Assembly: GCF_021223605.1 (NCBI RefSeq)
Contig: NZ_CP075175.1
Coordinates: 3,551,501-3,615,500 of the forward strand
Direction of reading: 5' to 3'
Origin: Paenibacillus sp. 481
Lineage (GTDB): Bacteria; Bacillota; Bacilli; Paenibacillales; Paenibacillaceae
Length of the DNA stretch: 64,000 bases
Shown: piece after piece, positions 1 to 8,948 of the stretch
Position numbering within the stretch: the stretch's first letter is position 1
How the letters are laid out: each line of letters opens with the position of its first letter
Notes under the pieces: model-generated
The model's database searches: none
What the model was told of the DNA's origin: nothing
The model's input: only the letters and a program-made list of their open reading frames with translations
Position numbers and translations under genes: made by a program

Positions 1-1164
1 GCCCTCGCGGGTCAAGCGGAAATGTATTGGGCATCGGACAGTTACTACCGTTTGTTTTCTCGTTTGCTGGAAGAGGCCGCTCACATACAGCCTGATGGAG
101 AGAAGAAAATAGTTAGCATCGTCCACTGGGGCAATGACATCATCCACCAATCGGAGGGAGTACGGACTCCAATTATTGAGCTGCTCCAACAGCTTGCCGA
201 GCGGCAGTGGGTGTTTGATATTGGTTATGTGCATGACCAGTTTGAGGGAGTCACCTTTGAGTCGTTTATGAAATTGTTGAACAGCTACATAGACTGCACA
301 GGAATTCGTTATTATTTTTCCAAACATAGTTGTAAAATGATTAGCTTTGACCGTATCGCAGTCGTGGCGGGCGTGGGTGCTGTGATGAGCTATGCAACAG
401 AGGGGCGCGGTGATTTGACGCTGCTTGTGCGTGATGAACAAGTTGTTGCGCAACTGCTCGCTTACTACGAAAAGGTCATGCAAGGCTTTCAGCCTGTGCT
501 TGAACAGCATAGCCAAGACCCGCTGATTCAAATTTATGCGGAGGAATGGAATTTTTCTTACAGCGATGTGTACGCGATTACGCCGTCACTACCGCCTGTG
601 TTGATGTCGGATCAACTATTTGAAAGTGTGCTGAAGCAATTTTCAACTCAAACGGCAAATGAACCCCACATGCAGAAGTTCGTGGACAATATGCGGGAAA
701 AAAAGGGGAGCACTGTCGAAGCGCTACATAGTTATCATTTTTACTGTATTTTTGCAAAATGCGTATTTTTGAAGTTTCTCCGTGCAGGCAAAATGAAATT
801 TTTCGGTCAGCAAATGAGCTTCACGGTGGCGGAGCGTATCGACTGTATCCGTCACCTTATTCAAATGGTGCAAATGCCGACGGTGAACATTTTGATTCAG
901 AGTTTACAGGATAGCGATTTTCGCGATGTGAAACGATTCATTTTGTACGATGAGGAGCATCTCATTTTACAAATGCCGACGAACAGCCGCTCATCCGCCG
1001 CAACAACTTCGACGCATGTATCGATTCACAACGCCTACATCACCAATTTGTACAAAGCGCGGTACTTAAATCATTGGGAGCATTCCGATTGGAAGACCAA
1101 AGATAAATTGTATTGGATCACATGGCTGGAAAAACAGCTTGTATGGCTGGAAAAAATGCTTTGA
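1..1164 (+). CDS. Unidentified protein, N-terminus outside window
   Basis: The reading frame is open from the first base, so the gene probably begins upstream; the first internal ATG is at 22. About 387 residues are visible. The protein is soluble, with no signal peptide or membrane segment in view, and has many aromatic and charged residues. I do not recognise the family. Its position, same strand and just upstream of an AraC-type HTH gene, is compatible with a regulatory or sensing role, but that is inference. It ends in TGA at 1162-1164, and 179 bp separate it from the next gene. Confidence 0.6.
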   Translation, partial: ALAGQAEMYWASDSYYRLFSRLLEEAAHIQPDGEKKIVSIVHWGNDIIHQSEGVRTPIIELLQQLAERQWVFDIGYVHDQFEGVTFESFMKLLNSYIDCTGIRYYFSKHSCKMISFDRIAVVAGVGAVMSYATEGRGDLTLLVRDEQVVAQLLAYYEKVMQGFQPVLEQHSQDPLIQIYAEEWNFSYSDVYAITPSLPPVLMSDQLFESVLKQFSTQTANEPHMQKFVDNMREKKGSTVEALHSYHFYCIFAKCVFLKFLRAGKMKFFGQQMSFTVAERIDCIRHLIQMVQMPTVNILIQSLQDSDFRDVKRFILYDEEHLILQMPTNSRSSAATTSTHVSIHNAYITNLYKARYLNHWEHSDWKTKDKLYWITWLEKQLVWLEKML

Positions 1165-1343
1165 ATAAGTAAAAAGGCCAATCTTTGGACAGCGAATGGA
1201 CACTAGCGGACACGTATGGTTGCGAACGGTCAACCATTTTTCGTCAACTTTGCGGCTCTGTTCAGGCTGGGGCAGCCTCTTTAAACTAAGGGTAAGACTT
1301 CCTGCGTTTAATCTTGTATCTGAGTTAGGAGGCTCGTGAACCA

Positions 1344-1718
1344 ATGAACATTGTCGTGAATCCGCGTGATGACTGGCCGGAACAATCCTATATAGAACCT
1401 ATTGCGATCGCTCAAAGTTGGATTAGAGCGAATTGTCAGAAGCATATTACGGTGCGCATGATTGCGAACCAAGTGTATATGAATGAGAATTATTTTTGCA
1501 GCTATTTTAAAAAGAATACCGGATATACCGTGCTTGAATATATTACGGCCAACCGCATGGAGCATGCAAAAGAGTGGCTGCAATGTACGGATTGGCCTGT
1601 TCGTGAGATTGCCGTGCACGCGGGCTACAAGGATGTTAAATATTTTAGCCGTTTATTTAAGCAGCTGGTGGGGCAATATCCGTCCGAGTACAGGCTGGAC
1701 AAGCTGTATGGGGAATGA
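1344..1718 (+). CDS. Short AraC/XylS-type HTH protein
   Basis: A 124-residue protein that is almost entirely a C-terminal AraC-type double HTH domain: a first helix-turn-helix around residues 25-60 (VRMIANQVYMNENYFCSYFK) and the typical second half around residues 75-115 (VREIAVHAGYKDVKYFSRLF). No receiver or ligand-binding domain is present, so it resembles the detached C-terminus of a YesN-type regulator. An AGGAGG at 1328-1333 precedes the ATG at 1344; a nearer GTG at 1336 runs straight into a stop. Its last ~55 bp are copied five times downstream as the start of each duplicated CRISPR leader. It is probably a DNA-binding regulator; targets are unknown. Confidence 0.7.
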   Translation: MNIVVNPRDDWPEQSYIEPIAIAQSWIRANCQKHITVRMIANQVYMNENYFCSYFKKNTGYTVLEYITANRMEHAKEWLQCTDWPVREIAVHAGYKDVKYFSRLFKQLVGQYPSEYRLDKLYGE

Positions 1719-2049
1719 TGTGGCTGGCTTAGGCTACAGGCTAATGGCTAATGAACCAAGTGAAGTATGTGGTGTTGTGAAAAGGTGAGCTTAACGGATT
1801 CGTGCTGAATCCGTATGGAAACTGTATGAAGCCCATGTGGAATGGTACGGATTGTTGGGCTCAGCGCTCGTCATAGTTGTCGTCGACCTCCAATAGCGTA
1901 TAAAACCCGGGGGATCGACGACAATGTTTCATTGTTTATATAAATATGTATACATATTTACAAGTGTCGTTTTCATTTTTTTGTAATGTATCGGTCGTAA
2001 AAATAGAAAATTAAGGCTTTAATAATAAGATTGTATATATTAAAATGGG
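1719..2049 (+). promoter_or_regulatory. CRISPR leader, copy 1 (parental)
   Basis: This non-coding stretch joins the AraC-type gene to the first repeat. It contains an imperfect stem (TTGTCGTCGACC at about 1877 paired with GGATCGACGACAA ending near 1925), then an AT-rich tract ending in TTGTATATATTAAAATGGG just before the repeat. The homologous unit, counted from GCAGCTGGTGGGG inside the AraC gene, is 1661-2049 (389 bp). Five further copies of 390-401 bp stand in front of the later arrays, which supports the leader assignment and a left-to-right array orientation. The AT-rich end probably carries the pre-crRNA promoter. Confidence 0.85.
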
Positions 2050-2479
2050 GTTTGTAACGTACCTATGAGGAATTGAAACTTGGTAGACGCGGTATCCATC
2101 AGCTCCTGTGATCGGCGGTTTGTAACGTACCTATGAGGAATTGAAACACGTCTTTAAATAGCATTGGAGGTGACTCCTTACCTTCGTTTGTAATGTACCT
2201 ATGAGGAATTGAAACTTAATATCAATTTCGATAATACCGCGCTTACCAAGCGTAGTTTGTAACGTACCTATAAGGAATTGAAACTGGTCAAATGCCGCGA
2301 TATGCACGTAAAAATTGCCGTTTGTAACGTATGAGGAATTGAAACCATACATGGTGAGTGTTTCCGCCGTCGAAGCTCTCTGTTTGTAACGTACCTATAA
2401 GGAATTGAAATTACGTATTCACTTCCACGTCGATGGTAGACGAATGATAGTTTGTAACGTACCTATGAGGAATTGAAAC
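2050..2479 (+). CRISPR. CRISPR array 1: 7 repeats, 6 spacers
   Basis: The 30 bp repeat begins GTTTGTAACGTACC and ends GGAATTGAAAC, with ATGAGG/ATAAGG variants in the middle. Repeats start at 2050, 2118, 2186, 2255, 2320, 2382 and 2450. The fifth is shortened to 26 bp by loss of four bases around ACCT. Spacers are 35-39 bp. The ATTGAAAC end is typical of repeats used by type I-B and type III systems; the type assignment is inference because no cas gene is visible. Confidence 0.97.
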
Positions 2480-2908
2480 GCGCGAACCTTTCGGATATTC
2501 GCTTTGCTCGTTGCAGTTGGTGGGGCGGTATCCGTCCGAGTACAGGCTGGACAAGCTGTATGGGGAATGATGTGGCTGGCTTAGGCTGAAGGCTACAGGT
2601 TAAAGGCTAGTGAAACAAGCGGAGTATTTGGTGTTTTGAAAAAGCTGAGCTTAACGGATTCGTGTTGAATCCGTATGGAATCTGCGTGGAGTCCGTGTGG
2701 AATTATACGGATTGTTGGGCTCAGCGCTCGTCATAGTTGTCGTCGACCTCCAATAGCGTATAGAACCCTGGGGATCGACGACAATGTTTCATTGTTGATA
2801 TAAATATGTATACATATTAACAAGCGTCGTTATCATTTTTTTGTAATGTATCGGTCGTAAAATAGAAATTCAAGGCTTTAATAGTAAGATTGTATATATT
2901 AAAATGGG
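2480..2908 (+). repeat. CRISPR leader copy 2 with 33 bp junction
   Basis: It opens with a 33 bp spacer-like sequence (2480-2512, starting GCGCGAACCTTTCGG) directly after a repeat. At 2513 it enters a 396 bp copy of the parental leader, including the last codons of the AraC-type gene (as a non-functional fragment), the GTCGTCGACC hairpin and the AT-rich promoter-like end. Short reading frames across it are not genes. Confidence 0.9.
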
Positions 2909-3209
2909 GTTTGTAATGTACCTATGAGGAATTGAAACAGAGCAGATGTCATGCTGCCAATCAAAGTCACCCATCGTTTGTAACGTACCTATGAGGAATT
3001 GAAACACCGTTCTCGAGAAACATAGATACATGTGTGCCTTGTGGTTTGTAACGTACCTATAAGGAATTGAAACTACGTCAGCATTTCGGTCGCGTTACTA
3101 TTCATCGCACGTTTGTAACGTACCTATAAGGAATTTAAACTATAAATTTGCGTGTCAACCGAACTATACGTCTCGGTCGGTTTGTAACGTACCTATGAGG
3201 AATTGAAAC
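2909..3209 (+). CRISPR. CRISPR array 2: 5 repeats, 4 spacers
   Basis: Repeats start at 2909, 2976, 3044, 3111 and 3180. The first carries TAATG instead of TAACG, and the fourth ends GAATTTAAAC. Spacers are 37-39 bp and differ from those of array 1. It follows leader copy 2 and is transcribed in the same direction. Confidence 0.96.
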
Positions 3210-3643
3210 CCGTGAACCTTCCGGATATTTGCTTTGCTCGTTGCAGTTGGTGAGGCGGTATCCGTCCGAGTATAGGCTGGACAAGCTGTATGGGGAATGA
3301 TGTGGCTGGCTTAGGCTACAGGCTAAAGGTAAGTGAAACAAGCGGAGTATGTGGTGTTGTGAAAAAGGTGAGCTTAACGGATTCGTGCTGAATCCGTATG
3401 GAATCTGTATGGAAACTGTGTGGAGTCCATGTGGAATTATGCGGATTTTTGGGCTCAGCGCTCGTCATAGTTGTCGTCGACCTCCAATAGCGTATAAAAC
3501 CCCGGGGATCGACGACAATTTTTCATTGTTTATATAAATATGTATACATATTAACAAGTGTCGTTATCATTTTTTTGTAATGTATCGGTCGTGAAAATAG
3601 AAAATTAAGGCTTTAATAATAAGATTGTATATATTAAAATGGG
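3210..3643 (+). repeat. CRISPR leader copy 3 with diverged junction
   Basis: The junction sequence at 3210-3242 is the most diverged of the five (CCGTGAACCTTCCGG instead of GCGCGAACCTTTCGG). The 401 bp leader copy then runs from 3243 to the next repeat, with the AraC tail, hairpin and AT-rich end preserved. Confidence 0.9.
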
Positions 3644-4142
3644 GTTTGTAACGTACCTATAAGGAATTGAAATACACTTATGACGCCCTCGTAATCCGCA
3701 GTGGTATAATTCGTTTGTAACGTACCTATAAGGAATTGAAACCTAACTGCAACACTTATTTGTTAACGGATGTCGATTTGTTTGTAACGTACCTATAAGG
3801 AATTGAAACATCAAAGAAGCATTCGGGATGAGAGAAGGCTATTTTGTTTGTAACGTACCTATAAGGAATTGAAACTATTTCGCCAAAATGTGCTTAACGA
3901 CGTGACGATCGGTGTTTGTAACGTACCTATGAGGAATTGAAACTCCGTAATTCCCTTCACCATATCCTTTCCAGCCGTGTGTTTGTAACGTACCTACAAG
4001 GAATTGAAACTTCGGCAGCAGGCCACCGCCATACTCGTACAAACCTGTTTGTAACGTACCTATGAGGAATTGAAACGCTGCATCACCGTCAAATATGAGC
4101 AGTCTATTTTCTGTATGTAACGTACCTATGAGGAATTGAAAC
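3644..4142 (+). CRISPR. CRISPR array 3: 8 repeats, 7 spacers
   Basis: Repeats start at 3644, 3713, 3780, 3846, 3914, 3981, 4047 and 4113. The first ends GAAAT, the sixth has CTACAAGG, and the last begins GTATGTAACG. Spacers are 36-39 bp, all different. Confidence 0.97.
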
Positions 4143-4572
4143 GCGCGAACCTTTCGGATATTTGCTTTGCTCGTTGCAACTGGTGGGGCAATATCCGTCC
4201 GAGTACAGGCTGGACAAGCTGTATGGAGAATGATGTGGCGGGCTTAGGCTAAAGGCTAAGGGCTAAGGGCTAGTGAAACAAGCGGAGTATGTGGTGCTGT
4301 GAAAAAGGTGAGCTTAACGGATTTGTGTTGAATCCGTATGGAATCTGCGTGGAGTCCATGTGGAATTATACGGATTGTTGGGTTCAGTGCTCGTCATAGT
4401 TGTCGTCGACCTCCAATAGCGTATAAAACCCCGGGGATCGACGACAATGTTTCATTGTTGATATAAATATGTATACATATTAACAAGCGTCGTTATCATT
4501 TTTTTGTAATGTATCGGTCGTAAAAATAGAAAATTAAGGCTTTAATAATAAGATTGTATATATTAAAATGGG
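4143..4572 (+). repeat. CRISPR leader copy 4
   Basis: Junction sequence at 4143-4174, then a leader copy from 4175. This copy retains GGGGCAATATCCG, identical to the AraC gene itself, where the other copies have GGGCGGTATCCG. It therefore either derives most directly from the parental leader or has been gene-converted by it. Confidence 0.88.
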
Positions 4573-5205
4573 GTTTGTAATGTACCTATGAGGAATTGAA
4601 ACTCATTGCGAGCGCCTTTTCACGGCTGTTTGGGCATAGTTTGTAATGTACCTATGAGGAATTGAAACTATTGTTTAAACAACGCACGGAACAATGGGGT
4701 TACGGTTTGTAACGTACCTGTAAGGAATTGAAACGACTCAAAAATGGTCTTTTTTTGTTGCAGATTGGGTAGTTTGTAACGTACCTACGAGGAATTGAAA
4801 CCTAGCAATATCAAAATAAGCTTCGACTTTTTTTGCGGTCTCGTCTGTAACGTACCTATAAGGAATTGAAACCCGTCACATTCGTGGCACCTGTAAAACC
4901 CTTCTGTGTTTGTAACGTACCTATGAGGAATTGAAATGATTTATGGACTAACCCGAATCCATTTTCTTTGTCATGTTTGTAACGTACCTATGAGGAATTG
5001 AAACTCGCGGATGACAAACCACCAAGGCGTGGAATTTACAGTTTGTAATGTACCTATGAGGAATTGAAACATGTCAACTTGTCCGGTGCGGGTGTAAGCT
5101 CTTTAAATAGTTTGTAATGTACCTATAAGGAATTGAAATGTGCAACGTGATTGCGGAACATTCCCATGAATCATAGTCTGTAACGTACCTATGAGGAATT
5201 GAAAC
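4573..5205 (+). CRISPR. CRISPR array 4: 10 repeats, 9 spacers
   Basis: Repeats start at 4573, 4639, 4705, 4772, 4843, 4908, 4975, 5041, 5110 and 5176. Several carry single changes: TAATG in the first, second, eighth and ninth; GTCTGTAAC in the fifth and tenth; GAAAT ends in the sixth and ninth. Spacers are 35-41 bp. Confidence 0.97.
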
Positions 5206-5628
5206 GCGCGAACCTTTCGGATATTCGCTTTGCTCGTAGCAGTTGGTCGGGCGGTATCCGTCCGAGTACAGGCTGGACAAGCTGTATGGGGAATGATGTG
5301 GCTGGCTTAGGCTACAGGCTAAAGGCTAGTGAAACAAGCGGAATATCTGGTGTTGTGAAAAAGGTGAGCTTAACGGATTCGTGTTGAATCCGTATGGAGT
5401 CTGCGTGGAGCCCATGTGGAATTATACGGATTGTTGGGCTCAGCGCTCGTCATAGTTGTCGTCGACCTCCAATAGCGTACAAAGCCCGGGGGATCGACGA
5501 CAATGTTTCATTGTTGATATCAAAATGTATACATATTAACAAGCGCCGTTTTCATTTTTTTGTAATGTATCGGTCGTGAAAATAGAAAATTAAGGCTTTA
5601 ATAATAAGATTGTATATATTAAAATGGG
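5206..5628 (+). repeat. CRISPR leader copy 5
   Basis: Junction sequence at 5206-5238, then a 390 bp leader copy from 5239 with the AraC tail, the GTCGTCGACC/GGATCGACGAC hairpin and the AT-rich end. It precedes the shortest array. Confidence 0.88.
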
Positions 5629-5792
5629 GTTTGTAACGTACCTATAAGGAATTGAAACTCTGTTTCACTGTAATAAGAGCCCATACAAAACCCTTGTTTG
5701 TAACGTACCTATAAGGAATTGAAACCTACATTTGCCGTTTGGTCACTCGTCACGTTCGTTGAGTTTGTAACGTACCTATGAGGAATTGAAAC
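5629..5792 (+). CRISPR. CRISPR array 5: 3 repeats, 2 spacers
   Basis: Repeats start at 5629, 5696 and 5763, with two 37 bp spacers. The third repeat is followed at once by the junction sequence of leader copy 6. The small size suggests a recent or little-used acquisition site, or loss of spacers. Confidence 0.95.
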
Positions 5793-6215
5793 GCGCGAAC
5801 CTTTCGGATATTCGCTTTGCTCGTTGCAGTTGGTGGGGCGGTATCCGTCCGAGTACAGGCTGGACAAGCTGTATGGATAATGATGTGGCTGGCTTAGGCT
5901 ACAGGCTAAAGGTTAGTGAAACAAGCGGAATATCTGGTGTTGTGAAAAAGGTGAGCTTAACGGATTCGTGTTGAATCCGTATGGAATCTGCGTGGGATGC
6001 ATGTGGAATTATACGGATTGTTAGGTTCAGTGCTTCCAATCATTGTCGTCGACCTCCAATAGCGTATAAAACCCGGGGGATCGACGACAATGTTTCATTG
6101 TTGATATCAAAATGTATACATATCAACAAGCGTCGTTATCATTTTTTTGTAATGTATCGGTCGTAAAAATAGAAAATTAAGGATTTGATAATAAGATTGT
6201 ATATATTAAAGTGGG
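5793..6215 (+). repeat. CRISPR leader copy 6 (diverged)
   Basis: Junction at 5793-5824, then a 391 bp leader copy from 5825. It differs from the other copies near the hairpin (TGCTTCCAATCATTGTCG) and at the repeat boundary (AAAGTGGGG), consistent with an older divergence of the distal unit. Confidence 0.88.
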
Positions 6216-6842
6216 GTTTATAACGTACCTATAAGGAATTGAAACCCTCCTGCTTGTACAATAGAGTTGTCTTCAAAATCTGTTTATAACGTACCTATAA
6301 GGAATTGAAACTAGACATCTCGATACTTCTGGATCTGTTCTTGAGTTGAGTTTATAACGTACCTATAAGGAATTGAAACGCGGAATAGAGTCAAATTGCA
6401 CATGCTTCAAGCGAAGTTTGTAACGTACCTATAAGGAATTGAAACATTGCCGCCCCTATTGCCTTTTTGTCTAGCATTTACGGTTTGTAACGTACCTATG
6501 AGGAATTGAAACTTTTGAGGAACCTCCATGATTTGCAGGTAATCTACGTTTGTAACGTACCTATGAGGAATTGAAACTGCTCATTATAAAACTCTAAACT
6601 CGTCTTCCTGTCGTTTGTAACGTACCTATGAGGAATTGAAACCTAGCATAAACAGTCATACCTTCTTTTATTGCCTTTTCGTTTGTAACGTACCTATAAG
6701 GAATTGAAACTCTGTAGGAACACGCATCATTTTACCAGTGTAAAGTTTGTAACATACCTATAAGGAATTGAAACTTTCACATACATCTGCATAGTTTGGG
6801 TATAGCTTTCAAGTTTTGTAACGTACCTATAAGGAATTAAAC
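6216..6842 (+). CRISPR. CRISPR array 6: 10 repeats, degenerate end
   Basis: Repeats start at 6216, 6282, 6350, 6416, 6483, 6548, 6613, 6681, 6745 and 6813, with nine spacers of 34-38 bp. The first three share the variant GTTTATAACG. The last repeat is degenerate (an extra T near the start, GGAATTAAAC at the end), as expected of a distal terminal repeat. No junction sequence or leader follows it, so this is the end of the cluster. Confidence 0.96.
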
Positions 6843-7081
6843 CAACTAACAAAATCCCCTGATAGCGATAGTTGAGGTGTCTTTTTTGACCGTGTGTCAT
6901 CCCGAAACAATTATTAAATTGCGAATTAGACACTATTCGTAACCCCCTTTTATTACTGCTCAATACTGAGCTAAAAATAAAAAAAGGTTATTTTTTATTT
7001 TTACATTTCCAATTTACCAAAAAGGAAACATGTGGTAACATGGGTTTGAAATATGACTACGTTTCAGGGAGGGTCATAACC

Positions 7082-8362
7082 ATGTCCTCGGGATCGCTGC
7101 ACTATACAACAATAGGCGACCTCCTTAGACAACACAGAGAAACAGCCAACTTATCATTAACCCAATTAGGGGATAAATCAGGTGTTCGCAAGGGACATAT
7201 ATCCAAGATTGAAAATAGTGAAATTATTAACCCTAAATTTGTTACTCTACGTCGCCTTGTAAACGCATTAAACATTCCATTCGCCGAAATCATTACCCTT
7301 TTTATTGATTTGGATCAGAAGGCGAACACTTTATATGAGATTTTACAGGAAACCATAAATACGGCGGATATTCCACTCGTAACTAAGGTTTCTTTTAAAT
7401 ATTTGGAATCCCCGCAGGAGGATAGCGACACGGCTCTTGGAAAATTATACGCACTCATCTCTTCATGCGCCGCCGACCCACCTCTAAAGAATGCTATGTA
7501 CAATGTCATCATCAGTTATGCCCGCAGTCATGGGGTAATGCCTTACCTAGCTAAAGGACAATTACAATCCTACTTAATCGAACGAGATGACTTCACCAGG
7601 TTAACGACTACCTATCAAATTGGAAAAAATATTCTTAACTATTCCAACTTCCTGTCCCATGAAGAGAATATAATACTCCACTATAAACTAGGTATTCATG
7701 CTTATGTTCTACGGCGATATGAAGACTGCATCGAACTATGCCACCATGTTATCTTACACGACAAGACCAGCAGTCAATTTAAAGGCGAATCTTATTATGC
7801 ACTATGTAACGCGTACTACTATTTAGGTGATTACACACTAGCTCAAGAAAACCTTGATAAATACAGTACATTCACTTTTCCTAAAGTTGAAGAGGATGTT
7901 AGATTTATGACAGGCTCAATTAACGGGAAGATTGGAAATGTGGACTTAGCAATTACACAGCTCGAAGATTGTTTGAAGCAGACCCCGATGGACAACCTAA
8001 TCTATATTGTAACAACACTACTTGAACTATATCTTGAAAAGGAAAATTCACAAAAAATAATTAAAATTTTTTCCTATGAAAATAATATTCAGGATGCGAC
8101 GACTCCTTTTAAAAAATTTATTTTAGCCCAGTTTTACAAGCTTAAAGGTGATTATTTTGTGAATATAAATGAATATAGCAATGCAGTTCACTATTATCTG
8201 GAAAGTGCAAGAAGGTTTGCTAAGGCATCTGATACTCCAATTGAACCTGAGTTTATGAAATTATTATTTAATTTATATGCCCAAAAAAATCATGTCATGG
8301 ACAAAGTAACAATAGAAATGATTCAGGATTTTTTTGACCGTCACAATAAAAGTTCTTTTTAA
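7082..8362 (+). CDS. RRNPP-like HTH/TPR regulator, copy 1
   Basis: A ~426-residue cytosolic protein with an N-terminal XRE-type HTH (about residues 8-65, IGDLLRQHRETANLSL then KGHISKIEN) followed by an all-helical region with TPR-like repeats, the build of RRNPP peptide receptors (NprR, PlcR, AimR relatives). ATG 7082 is chosen because GGGAGGG lies 7-8 bases upstream and the two paralogs in the window start at the same point (MS-x-GS); an in-frame ATG at 7040 lacks a binding site. Unlike the paralogs it has no peptide gene immediately downstream: a terminator hairpin follows. It may respond to a peptide made elsewhere or be an orphan. Confidence 0.85.
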   Translation: MSSGSLHYTTIGDLLRQHRETANLSLTQLGDKSGVRKGHISKIENSEIINPKFVTLRRLVNALNIPFAEIITLFIDLDQKANTLYEILQETINTADIPLVTKVSFKYLESPQEDSDTALGKLYALISSCAADPPLKNAMYNVIISYARSHGVMPYLAKGQLQSYLIERDDFTRLTTTYQIGKNILNYSNFLSHEENIILHYKLGIHAYVLRRYEDCIELCHHVILHDKTSSQFKGESYYALCNAYYYLGDYTLAQENLDKYSTFTFPKVEEDVRFMTGSINGKIGNVDLAITQLEDCLKQTPMDNLIYIVTTLLELYLEKENSQKIIKIFSYENNIQDATTPFKKFILAQFYKLKGDYFVNINEYSNAVHYYLESARRFAKASDTPIEPEFMKLLFNLYAQKNHVMDKVTIEMIQDFFDRHNKSSF

Positions 8363-8405
8363 TATAAACAATTAATGATTATGTAAAATAGAGTCGAAAT
8401 AGCAG

Positions 8406-8434
8406 TAGCACCCAAAAAGGGTGCTAATTTTTTT
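8406..8434 (+). terminator. Rho-independent terminator
   Basis: Stem TAGCACCC / GGGTGCTA around an AAAAA loop, followed by a T run. It ends transcription of the first RRNPP-like gene. Confidence 0.85.
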
Positions 8435-8584
8435 GGAATCATACGCATTTAGGATGGTTTTTTACTATCAAATTTATAAAGGGTTTATTCACAAGTGAAA
8501 ATAAGTGTCTATAAGAGACCCAGTCTATACTTGTTGTAACAATGATCTGAAAATGTTAGATCTAAAATGTAAGGAGGTTCTATA

Positions 8585-8806
8585 ATGAATCAGCCACGTA
8601 AATGGCTTATCCACTATCGGGGGGCTAGAACTCAAACCGAAGTCGCAGCATTAGCGTTGATAAAACGCAGCTCCTATTCCAATATCGAAACGGGAAAACG
8701 AATGCCAAGCGTGCATGTAGCCAAGCGTATTGGTCATGCTTTAGGATTCAAATGGTATAAATTTTATGAAATAAATGATGAACTAGACTGTGTTTACTCC
8801 ATATAA
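8585..8806 (+). CDS. Small XRE-family HTH protein, copy 1
   Basis: A 73-residue, single-domain HTH protein. After a basic N-terminus (PRKWLIHYRGARTQTEVA) come the recognition helix region (SSYSNIETGKRMPSV) and the closing helix (AKRIGHALGF). AAGGAGG precedes the ATG. Two close paralogs occur at 10751 and 20479, each behind a Spo0E-like gene; this copy has no Spo0E-like partner. It is probably a repressor-like DNA-binding protein. Confidence 0.85.
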   Translation: MNQPRKWLIHYRGARTQTEVAALALIKRSSYSNIETGKRMPSVHVAKRIGHALGFKWYKFYEINDELDCVYSI

Positions 8807-8948
8807 ATATAGTCGATAAATAGATTTCCCAGTTTCAATATGCATCGTTTTAATAATGTTTTTATATATGTTTTTCTGCATTAATTTGAATTTACTACAA
8901 ATTAAGTGTGCGGTGAAATAAATTTTAATGTTAAGGAGGGTCATGAAA

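Noticed and set aside
5199..6166. Short reading frames in the CRISPR leaders starting KRANLSDIRFAR
   Set aside because: They recur only because the leader is duplicated, contain the frame-shifted AraC tail and lack ribosome binding sites; they are not genes.
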